Part shown: positions 1-4,799 of the stretch, piece after piece
Position numbering within the stretch: position 1 is the first letter of the stretch
Layout of the letters: the number at the start of each line of letters is the position of its first letter
Assembly (NCBI GenBank): GCA_937885475.1
Contig: CAKZZR010000171.1
Span: 1 to 8,013 of the forward strand
Reading direction: 5' to 3'
Length of the DNA stretch: 8,013 bases
Source: an uncultured Treponema sp.
GTDB lineage: Bacteria > Spirochaetota > Spirochaetia > Treponematales > Treponemataceae
The notes under the pieces: model-generated
The model's input: the letters and a program-made list of their open reading frames with translations, nothing else
What the model was told of the DNA's origin: nothing
The model's database searches: none
Made by a program: the position numbers and the translations under genes

Positions 1-40
1 GAGTACAACTTTCCCTCGGATTATTAAATCATAACAACTA

Positions 41-53
41 ATGCGTTTGCCCT
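41..53 (-). repeat. 13-base repeat block AGGGCAAACGCAT (copy 1)
   Basis: On the minus strand this reads AGGGCAAACGCAT. The same 13 bases occur on the plus strand at 7896-7908, where they form the left arm of a hairpin, and 12 of them occur at 4298-4309 at the end of the superoxide reductase gene. Here the block lies about 50 bases downstream of panD with no obvious partner arm. The rest of positions 1-99 shows no gene. Confidence 0.5.
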
Positions 54-80
54 GAGAATGAATTCATGCGTGAACGGTGC

Positions 81-96
81 AAAACGCGTTCCGCGT
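81..96 (-). terminator. possible short intrinsic terminator of panD
   Basis: Just past the panD stop, the minus strand carries a perfect 5-bp stem ACGCG/CGCGT around a GAA loop, directly followed by a run of four T. The stem is short and the T run minimal, so this is at best a weak terminator. Confidence 0.33.
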
Positions 97-99
97 GGA

Positions 100-450
100 T
101 TATTTTACGGACTTTACGGAATTGTCGTCATTCAGAAGCACCACCGCTGGCTTCCATGCGTCCGCGTCTTTTTCTTCGATATGAGTGTATGTTACGATTA
201 TCACCTTGTCGCCGGGGCATGCCTTGCGCGCGGCGGCTCCGTTCAGGCAAATCTCACCTTTTTTTCCGGGAATTATATAGGTAGAAAAGCGCTCGCCGTT
301 GTTCACGTTCAGAATGTCAACTTTTTCCCACGTGTGCATACCGGCTGCCTTGCACAGCTCCGTGTCGATTGAGATGGAGCCCTCGTAATTAAGGTTTGCG
401 TCGGTAACCGTGGCGCGATGCAGTTTTGCTTTTAACACTTCAATTTCCAT
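100..450 (-). CDS. panD: aspartate 1-decarboxylase precursor (pyruvoyl enzyme)
   Basis: PanD converts L-aspartate to beta-alanine, the beta-alanine half of pantothenate. It is a cytoplasmic enzyme made as a proenzyme that cleaves itself at a Gly-Ser bond to form a pyruvoyl group. Numbered from the ATG at 450 (116 residues), the protein keeps the E. coli positions exactly: Lys9, the cleavage pair Gly24-Ser25 within YEGS, Arg54 and Tyr58 in the ERFSTY stretch, then ICLNGAAAR and PGDKVIIVTY. The start at 450 is preferred over an in-frame ATG at 456. AAGG lies 7 bases before the former but almost touches the latter, and only the former restores family numbering. The polar tail after about residue 95 is variable in the family. 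It is divergent from the outer-membrane protein gene. The remaining pantothenate genes are several kilobases away, so panD seems to be transcribed on its own, at least within this window. Confidence 0.95.
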   Translation of the reverse strand: MEIEVLKAKLHRATVTDANLNYEGSISIDTELCKAAGMHTWEKVDILNVNNGERFSTYIIPGKKGEICLNGAAARKACPGDKVIIVTYTHIEEKDADAWKPAVVLLNDDNSVKSVK

Positions 451-522
451 ATTCATACCTTTTTGTGCATTTTATAGTTTTTATGATTTTTTATAAAGCC
501 TGTTTTGTGATATACTTGCGGT
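451..522. promoter_or_regulatory. divergent promoter region, panD / outer-membrane protein gene
   Basis: The AT-rich gap between the two divergent genes must hold both promoters. On the plus strand TGATATACT (508-516) is an extended -10 motif. It would start transcription at about 522-523, on or beside the ATG of the outer-membrane protein gene, and no Shine-Dalgarno sequence is visible there. This suggests a leaderless message. No good -35 is present, as expected for an extended -10 promoter. On the minus strand TATAAA (plus positions 473-478) is a plausible -10 for panD, without a convincing -35. Confidence 0.42.
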
Positions 523-1725
523 ATGAAGCAAATTCTTGCGTTCCTTTGTGTTATTTTTTTCTCGGCCGCGCTTTGGGCAGAGCAGGACGGTTCCCCGCAG
601 GAGGAACAGGTGCCTACAACGGAAAGCGCCGTCTCTGAGCATGAGGACGAGGGAAAGGACAGCTCCGATGAAAAGCTAAGCAGCGCCGACGAGTTGCTCA
701 GGAACAGCAAGCTCATGCACGAGGTTAAGAACGCCATCTTTTTTGTGCGCGACCTTCTTGACGACAAAATGCCGGTGCGCATTGACGCAGGCGCAGAACC
801 TCAGCAGCACGGAAGCACCATCTTTGGGGCGGCATACTACGATTTTACGCCGCGCATGGGGTGCAGTTTTCTTGCAGAATACAGCAGCTACGCAATCATG
901 AATTCCGAAACCTCGCCGCTCGCAAACCAGGTGATGAACCAAAGCTCGCAGGCAGCTTCTGTGCTCACGCTGCCGTTCATCATGTATTTTGGGGATCCCG
1001 ACATTTCTGCAAAGCGCCCGATGCTGCGCTTTGGGCTGGGCGCGTTCTATAAATTCACATGGGAAAAATACACGCAGGGAGAATTCCTTGCAGAAGGAAG
1101 CATTCTGACGGAAGGCACGACTGCCCGCCAGTCCGTCTGGACGGAAGCGGATCTGACCATGAAGTATCACAGAATCGGTCCTGCGTTTGAATACGCGCTT
1201 AATGTTCCCATCTTTAAATACCTGCGCATTGACTACAGCGGGCTTGTGATTCCGCTGTACTACACGCCGATAAACGCAACCACGGACATACGTGGGTATT
1301 ACAAATCGGGAACGTACACAGAATCCGACGGTAAATATGAGTACACGTGGAACAACATAGAAAGCTACACCATTCCTTCCATAAGTCTGTTCAGCCAGTC
1401 GTGGTCGTCGCCGCTCATAGAGCAGAGCTTTTCCATTGACTTGTTCCGCTATCTACGGGTTGCGGCAAAGGTGAACTACGAGTCAGTAAAGTTTCAGGTT
1501 GTGCAGATAAACGACGAGTCCACGGACACGGAGGAAATGAACTACACCACGCACACCATAGACTTCAGGGTGGGCGGAGAGATTCTGAAGCCAACGAAGA
1601 ACCGCAAGAAAAGCTCGCACCTTAGGGCAGGCGTGTACTACCGCATGAAGTGGGACTTCAACGTATACAAGGACGAGGTCAGCAAAAGCCGGGAAGACAG
1701 CATTCTCGTCTGCTTCGGAACGTAA
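523..1725 (+). CDS. exported, probable outer-membrane beta-barrel protein of unknown function
   Basis: This 400-residue protein begins with a clear Sec signal peptide: basic MKQ, a hydrophobic core at residues 4-18, and a likely signal peptidase I site after ALWA (19/20). A low-complexity acidic stretch (about 20-60) and a short predicted helix (about 60-80) follow. From about residue 85 to the end the sequence is rich in alternating aromatic and polar residues (for example GAAYYDF, LRFGLGAFYKF, RVGGEI, LRAGVYYRMKW), as in antiparallel beta strands of an outer-membrane barrel. The extreme C-terminus (LVCFGT) does not end in the usual terminal aromatic residue, so assembly as a classical barrel is not certain. 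I recognise no named family; it resembles uncharacterised treponemal outer-membrane proteins only in style. The start is fixed by the signal peptide, although no Shine-Dalgarno sequence precedes it. The gene converges on coaX with a 15-base gap and has no visible terminator. Function is unknown. Confidence 0.75.
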   Translation: MKQILAFLCVIFFSAALWAEQDGSPQEEQVPTTESAVSEHEDEGKDSSDEKLSSADELLRNSKLMHEVKNAIFFVRDLLDDKMPVRIDAGAEPQQHGSTIFGAAYYDFTPRMGCSFLAEYSSYAIMNSETSPLANQVMNQSSQAASVLTLPFIMYFGDPDISAKRPMLRFGLGAFYKFTWEKYTQGEFLAEGSILTEGTTARQSVWTEADLTMKYHRIGPAFEYALNVPIFKYLRIDYSGLVIPLYYTPINATTDIRGYYKSGTYTESDGKYEYTWNNIESYTIPSISLFSQSWSSPLIEQSFSIDLFRYLRVAAKVNYESVKFQVVQINDESTDTEEMNYTTHTIDFRVGGEILKPTKNRKKSSHLRAGVYYRMKWDFNVYKDEVSKSREDSILVCFGT

Positions 1726-1740
1726 GGACGGCGCGCACGC

Positions 1741-2517
1741 CTAGGCACGCGCATTCATCTCTACCGCGCATTTTACGCCCAGAAGGACAAGCTCCGGCGT
1801 AATGCGGTCAAAAAGTCCGTATTCCTCAAAAATGCGGGCAAAACCACCGGTTCCAATGATGAAGGGCTTTTCGCCCTTAAAAACAGACTTCTGGTACAGA
1901 CAGCACAATTCTTTTATCGCGCCGGCGTTTCCATAATACACACCGGACTGAATTGCTTCTATGGTGCTTGTTCCGCAGATATGCCCGGGGCGCACTATCT
2001 CCACAGACGGAAGCTTTGCCGTGCCGGAGGCAAGCGCCGAAACGCTTATCCTTAAACCCGGAAGGATGGCACCGCCAAGATATTCCTTGCCGCTCGTTAC
2101 GATGTCTACCGTGGTGGCAGTTCCCATGTCAACAATCACCAGATTCTGCGCGGGCAAAAGATGAACCGCGCCAATGGCTCCGGCAATGCGGTCCGCGCCT
2201 ATTTCCTTTGGGTTAGCGTAGCGCAGCTTGAGTCCGGTCTTTATTCCCGCCTGAATAAAAAGCGCCTCGCAACCAAAATATTTTACGCATGCGCTTGCAA
2301 GGGAATAGTTTATGGCTGGAACGACGCTGCAACAGCCGATACGGTCAATGAGCGAATGGTCAATGCCGTTCTCACGCAGGACAGAACGCAGAAAGATGCC
2401 AATCTCGTCGGAACTGGTTCCGATATTAGTGGTGCGCCGGAACTGAAGCACCAGCGTATCGCCGTCAAAAACACCGCCGGTAATCTGTGTATTGCCGGCA
2501 TCAATTGCCAAAAGCAT
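1741..2517 (-). CDS. coaX: type III pantothenate kinase
   Basis: CoaX phosphorylates pantothenate with ATP, the first step from vitamin B5 to CoA. Type III enzymes belong to the ASKHA fold, need a monovalent cation and, unlike type I, are not feedback-inhibited by CoA (family knowledge). The 258-residue protein has the family motifs in order: nucleotide phosphate loop DAGNT (6-10), SVVP (64-67), GADR (107-110) with Asp109 as the expected catalytic base, DMGTATTVD (130-138), GGAILPG (148-154), the segment TIEAIQSGVYYG (185-196) and TGG (223-225). The start is the ATG at 2517, preceded by AAGGAG at 9-base spacing. A longer in-frame reading back to 2598 would overlap coaB and adds 27 residues that look nothing like the family. 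It is the last gene of the coaC-coaB-coaX unit, with four bases between the coaB stop and its start. Spirochaetes, T. pallidum included, use this kinase type. Confidence 0.95.
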   Translation of the reverse strand: MLLAIDAGNTQITGGVFDGDTLVLQFRRTTNIGTSSDEIGIFLRSVLRENGIDHSLIDRIGCCSVVPAINYSLASACVKYFGCEALFIQAGIKTGLKLRYANPKEIGADRIAGAIGAVHLLPAQNLVIVDMGTATTVDIVTSGKEYLGGAILPGLRISVSALASGTAKLPSVEIVRPGHICGTSTIEAIQSGVYYGNAGAIKELCCLYQKSVFKGEKPFIIGTGGFARIFEEYGLFDRITPELVLLGVKCAVEMNARA

Positions 2518-2521
2518 AGAA

Positions 2522-3253
2522 TCACGCTCCTTTATGGGTAAGAACCAGGTCGTACAGGGCGCTGGCAAGGGTCGGCACGTCCGGCACGTCAAAGGCAACG
2601 CTCATGTCCGGGCGGTAAACGCGGCATGGGTGCGCGGTCGCAGTAATCTCGCTCAAATCGTTTGACACGACCGCATCCGGGTTAAGCGACCGTTCAGGAA
2701 GCGCGGAAAACAGCTTTTGTACCGCCGCCCTCCGCTCACCGTCGTCTGCCTTTGACGTAAGCTTGAACGCCACAAGCAAGGCATCCGAACTGCCGTCATG
2801 GCACCATTTTTTTATCTGCTCCACCAGTTTGGGATTCCGCTTCATTTTTATCGTAAGGTCAAGCCCGCTGGGAACCTTGGAAATCTCGCCGGACGCATAT
2901 TCCTTTCCGTCCACGATGACCGTTGCAACGCTGTAGTCGCTTACGGCGGCGGCGTGAATAACCGCGTCGTATGCACCAGCGCGGCATTCCTCGCAGAGCG
3001 CGTCAGAAAGCTCCTTGTACGTGCGGTAGGTTCTGAGCGTAAAACGCCCCTCATCTTTCTCCGCGGCAACCTGTGGCTTTACGCCGCGCACCGACGTAAG
3101 CAGCGTAACCGCAAAGCCTCCACTATAAAAAAAATCGGCAAGGAGCGCGCTCGTGCGCCCGGTTGAAAAATTGCACACGGAACGCACGGTGTCTATAGGC
3201 TCCTCGCTTCCGCCGCCGGTAATAAGAACCTTTACAGGCTTTTTTCTATCCAT
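2522..3253 (-). CDS. coaB: phosphopantothenate-cysteine ligase, stand-alone
   Basis: CoaB joins cysteine to 4'-phosphopantothenate through a nucleotide-activated acyl intermediate. In most bacteria it is the C-terminal half of a fused CoaBC protein; here it is a separate 243-residue protein. Visible features are the nucleotide-binding start VLITGGGSEEPID (9-21), VRSVCNFSTGRT (23-34), the AAVSDY motif (102-107), KMKRNP (136-141), VAFKLTS (161-167) and VSNDL (196-200). The IDxVRSxxNxSTG pattern and single-domain size recall the separate CoaB of streptococci more than the E. coli half-protein; this is a comparison from memory. The start at 3253 has AGGAGG 7 bases upstream. That start lies inside the end of coaC: the two genes overlap by 22 bases in different frames, which suggests translational coupling and matched amounts of the two enzymes. 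Whether ATP or CTP is used cannot be read from the sequence. Confidence 0.93.
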   Translation of the reverse strand: MDRKKPVKVLITGGGSEEPIDTVRSVCNFSTGRTSALLADFFYSGGFAVTLLTSVRGVKPQVAAEKDEGRFTLRTYRTYKELSDALCEECRAGAYDAVIHAAAVSDYSVATVIVDGKEYASGEISKVPSGLDLTIKMKRNPKLVEQIKKWCHDGSSDALLVAFKLTSKADDGERRAAVQKLFSALPERSLNPDAVVSNDLSEITATAHPCRVYRPDMSVAFDVPDVPTLASALYDLVLTHKGA

Positions 3254-3768
3254 TCAAACGCCTCCTGCGGCTCAATCAGGCGGCCTTCGCCCTTTGTTCC
3301 GCACGCAAGCTCGCCCTCTCCGCAGGGCAGAATGACGCAACCCCAGCGCTCCAGCTTCTGAATCGATTCCTGAACGGCGGGATGGCGGAACATATTCGTG
3401 TTCATCGCAGGAGCAATGAGCACCGGCTTCTGAAAATTGTTCGCAAGGAATACGGCCCCAAAAAGGTCGTCGCTAAGTCCGCACGCCATGCGGTTTATAC
3501 AATCCGCGCTGGCAGGATACACAAGAATCAAATCCGCCCAGTTCTGCGCAAGGTGGATGTGCGGGATGGGGTCGTCGTTACCGAACATGGCGGTCTCGAC
3601 CTTATGATGGCTCAAGCCTTCAAAGCTTGCCGCGCCAACAAATTCCAGAGAATCGTGGCTTGGCATGACCCGCACGTCATAGCCTTTTTTTGTAAGCAGA
3701 CTGACCAGCGCGCACGCCTTGTACGCCGAAATGCTTCCGGTAACATGAAGCAGAATATTCTTTGCCAT
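3232..3768 (-). CDS. coaC: phosphopantothenoylcysteine decarboxylase, stand-alone
   Basis: CoaC is an FMN-dependent decarboxylase that turns 4'-phosphopantothenoylcysteine into 4'-phosphopantetheine. The 178-residue protein is a complete HFCD-family flavoprotein: GSISAYKA (11-18) binds FMN phosphate; PHIHLA (69-74) contains His70, matching catalytic His75 of E. coli; PASAD (85-89) is a variant of the PASANT motif; PAMNTNMF (120-127) is the substrate clamp with Asn123; and ACGTKGEGR (155-163) carries Cys156 of the flexible flap. The start is the ATG at 3768, with GGGAGG four bases away and the family N-terminus beginning directly (MAKNILLHVTGSISAYK). A reading extended to 3810 adds 14 residues with no family resemblance. 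It is the first gene of the coaC-coaB-coaX operon and overlaps coaB by 22 bases. Having the decarboxylase and ligase as separate adjacent genes differs from the common CoaBC fusion. Confidence 0.94.
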   Translation of the reverse strand: MAKNILLHVTGSISAYKACALVSLLTKKGYDVRVMPSHDSLEFVGAASFEGLSHHKVETAMFGNDDPIPHIHLAQNWADLILVYPASADCINRMACGLSDDLFGAVFLANNFQKPVLIAPAMNTNMFRHPAVQESIQKLERWGCVILPCGEGELACGTKGEGRLIEPQEAFEWIEKSL

Positions 3769-3805
3769 AACACCTCCCGCAGCACAAACGCCGCAGACAT
3801 GCAAG

Positions 3806-3816
3806 AGCATAGCATA
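3806..3816 (-). promoter_or_regulatory. possible -10 of the coaC-coaB-coaX promoter
   Basis: On the minus strand two overlapping TATGCT hexamers (plus positions 3806-3811 and 3811-3816) lie 38-48 bases upstream of the coaC start. Only a weak -35 match (TTCATT) sits 17 bases upstream of the nearer hexamer. The assignment is tentative. Confidence 0.3.
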
Positions 3817-3862
3817 TTTTGAGGAATGAATGAAGTACGGCAGAGCGGAAAGCCGGGATTCA

Positions 3863-3875
3863 GCAATTCAATTGC
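3863..3875. promoter_or_regulatory. odd-centre inverted repeat upstream of the dfx promoter
   Basis: GCAATT-C-AATTGC is a perfect 6+1+6 inverted repeat ending 12 bases before the -35 of the superoxide reductase promoter. Its centre would be about 54 bases upstream of the predicted start of transcription. The place and symmetry suit a regulator site, but no known box is matched and there is no direct evidence of binding. Confidence 0.28.
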
Positions 3876-3887
3876 ACAATTCTTTCT

Positions 3888-3937
3888 TTGCATTTCCACG
3901 GCTTCTGGCATATAATTTTTGCAAGACTTTTTGGAGG
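3888..3937 (+). promoter_or_regulatory. sigma-70 promoter and ribosome binding site of dfx
   Basis: TTGCAT (3888-3893), a 17-base spacer and a consensus TATAAT (3911-3916) form a strong housekeeping promoter. Transcription should start near 3923, giving a leader of about 20 bases that contains GGAGG (3933-3937), five bases before the ATG. Confidence 0.8.
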
Positions 3938-3942
3938 ACACC

Positions 3943-4311
3943 ATGAAATTTTACAAATGTACAAAATGCGGACAGATTTTAGAGGCGGTTGTTTCTAAAT
4001 GCGACGGAATCACCTGCTGCGGCGAACCGGTAAAGGAACTGAAAGCGAACACGTCGGACGGCGCGCTTGAAAAGCATGTTCCGGTCGTTGAGCAGGACGG
4101 AAACACCGTAAAGGTTTCCGTTGGCTCCGTTGCCCACCCTATGGAAGCCGACCATTGGATTCAGTTCATTGAGATAGAAACCTCAAAGGGCGCACAGAGA
4201 AAGACCCTGAGCCCCGGCGAAAAGCCATATGCGGAATTCACGCTGCGCGACGAAACCTTTGTAAGGGCCTACGAATACTGCAACAAGCACGGACTGTGGG
4301 CAAACGCATAA
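3943..4311 (+). CDS. dfx: desulfoferrodoxin, two-iron superoxide reductase
   Basis: This enzyme reduces superoxide to hydrogen peroxide without making oxygen, a defence typical of anaerobes. The 122-residue protein has both iron domains. The N-terminal rubredoxin-like centre has four Cys in the pattern C-x2-C-x15-C-C (Cys6, 9, 25, 26). The catalytic Fe(His)4Cys centre is supplied by His45 in the EKH motif (43-45, with the conserved Glu and Lys), His65 in HPM, His71 in HW, and Cys113 with His116 in CNKHGLW. All ligands are present, so this is the full two-iron type, unlike the T. pallidum neelaredoxin, which lacks the first centre. Start 3943 has a good Shine-Dalgarno sequence and strong promoter; an in-frame reading from 3919 begins inside the predicted promoter and leader region. 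The last codons (ANA, stop) coincide with a 12-base block repeated elsewhere in the window. It stands alone between coaC (divergent) and panB. Confidence 0.96.
   Translation: MKFYKCTKCGQILEAVVSKCDGITCCGEPVKELKANTSDGALEKHVPVVEQDGNTVKVSVGSVAHPMEADHWIQFIEIETSKGAQRKTLSPGEKPYAEFTLRDETFVRAYEYCNKHGLWANA
4298..4309 (+). repeat. repeat block GGGCAAACGCAT at the end of dfx (copy 2)
   Basis: Twelve bases covering the last dfx codons match the block at 7897-7908 and, inverted, at 41-52. Copies at 4298 and 7896 are both followed downstream by CCGGAATTAAAAAA and an AGCTYCCARTCGA block, which argues for shared origin over chance for this pair. Confidence 0.45.
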
Positions 4312-4318
4312 TCAATAT

Positions 4319-4437
4319 GGGGATGTCTAATAAGTTTCGTGCATACGGTTATTGAGCCTATCGAAATGACCATACACGCTATATATGGTGGTTTCGACAA
4401 GCTCAACCACCGAAATTCATTCTTTTTAGACATCCCC
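4319..4437. repeat. 119-bp palindromic element with two inverted 25-bp units
   Basis: The element begins 7 bases after the dfx stop. Its outer arms are GGGGATGTCTAA (4319-4330) and TTAGACATCCCC (4426-4437), perfect over 12 bases and 15 of 16 when extended. Inside are two copies of one 25-bp unit in opposite orientation, 4347-4371 and 4387-4411. Each is itself a hairpin with a 7-bp stem (one G-T pair in the first) and an 11-base loop of the form GAGCYTRTCGA, or its complement. The loops are complementary at 9 of 11 positions. There is no coding potential and no T run after the right arm, so it is not a normal terminator. The TCGACAAGCTC core resembles a short repeat seen between genes in many bacterial genomes. 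A small non-autonomous mobile element or REP-like repeat is the likely nature. Confidence 0.75.
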
Positions 4438-4458
4438 TGTTGGTTCTTATCCGGAATT

Positions 4459-4572
4459 AAAAAAAAAGCTCCCAATCGAGTTTCGTCTTTCAAAATCGCA
4501 CGCTGATTGTGTCATAGAAACTATGAGACATGCCGTTATCGCGGCAGCCACAATCAGAGTGTTTTTGGGAGC
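4459..4572 (-). other. multi-stem structured element ending in T9 on the minus strand; possible small RNA
   Basis: Read on either strand, four stems nest. The outer stem is GCTCCCAA (4468-4475) with TTGGGAGC (4565-4572). The second is CACGCTGATTGTG (4499-4511) with CACAATCAGAGTG (4549-4561), 12 of 13 paired. Inside it are the hairpins TCATAG-AAA-CTATGA (4512-4526) and TGCCG-TTATCG-CGGCA (4531-4546). On the minus strand the outer stem is followed directly by nine T (plus 4467-4459), the form of an intrinsic terminator, yet no minus-strand gene lies upstream. A minus-strand TATAAT (plus 4629-4634) could start a transcript, but its -35 is poor. A diverged copy lies at 7953-8013. Alternatives are a palindromic mobile element or a remnant of one. 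No known RNA family was recognised. Confidence 0.5.
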
Positions 4573-4641
4573 CTAAAACTCTCCTTCCCGCTATTTTTTA
4601 CAACTTTCGTCTATTTTATATGTTAGGAATTATAATACATC

Positions 4642-4707
4642 TTGACTAAAGCGTTCATCCATTTCCTTTGACCAAAGCGCTCTTTCCTACTATTATAAAA
4701 ACGCTTT
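4642..4707. promoter_or_regulatory. three AAAGCGYT motifs at exact 26-base spacing across the panB promoter
   Basis: AAAGCGTT (4648-4655), AAAGCGCT (4674-4681) and the inverted AACGCTTT (4700-4707) begin exactly 26 bases apart. The first two are part of longer direct repeats, TTGACTAAAGCGTTC (4642-4656) and TTGACCAAAGCGCTC (4668-4682), 13 of 15 identical. They lie upstream of, overlapping, and just downstream of the predicted panB promoter. They may be operator sites for an unknown regulator, or an old duplication of a promoter segment. Confidence 0.4.
4668..4696 (+). promoter_or_regulatory. sigma-70 promoter of panB-panC
   Basis: TTGACC (4668-4673), a 17-base spacer and TATTAT (4691-4696) predict transcription from about 4703 with a leader of about 97 bases. 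The -35 begins at the TTG that a longer reading of panB would use as start codon, which argues against that longer protein. Another TATAAT at 4631-4636 has no clear -35 on the plus strand. Confidence 0.65.
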
Positions 4708-4737
4708 CGGACAGTTACTTCATAAGAATTGATCCGG

Positions 4738-4753
4738 TGCGGAGCATTCCGCA
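4738..4753 (+). other. hairpin in the panB leader
   Basis: TGCGGA-GCAT-TCCGCA is a perfect 6-bp stem with a 4-base loop in the predicted panB leader, 46 bases before the ATG. No T run follows within 10 bases, so it is not a plain terminator. The leader also repeats TTGATCC at 4729-4735 and 4777-4783. A role in control of panB is possible but unproven. Confidence 0.3.
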
Positions 4754-4799
4754 GGCACACACTTATCTTTTTGGACTTGATCCTTGGAGGACAGGTACT

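Noticed and set aside
676..1170. 164-residue minus-strand open frame
   Set aside because: It is antisense to the outer-membrane protein gene and its translation shows no domain or membrane pattern.
1725..1765. GC-rich imperfect palindrome around GCCTAGGC at the convergent ends of the outer-membrane protein gene and coaX
   Set aside because: It has internal mismatches, almost no loop and no T run; it is partly coding and probably incidental.
2518..2598. N-terminal extension of CoaX into coaB
   Set aside because: The added residues are coaB DNA read in another frame; the ATG at 2517 has AAGGAG and the family start.
4459..4572. Integron attC site, considered because T. denticola carries a chromosomal integron
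   Set aside because: No paired GTTRRRY and RYYYAAC ends are found at the boundaries, and there is no cassette-like gene next to it.
4668..4799. N-terminal extension of PanB from a TTG codon
   Set aside because: The TTG is part of the predicted -35, the 44 extra residues are unlike the family, and the ATG at 4800 has a proper GGAGG.
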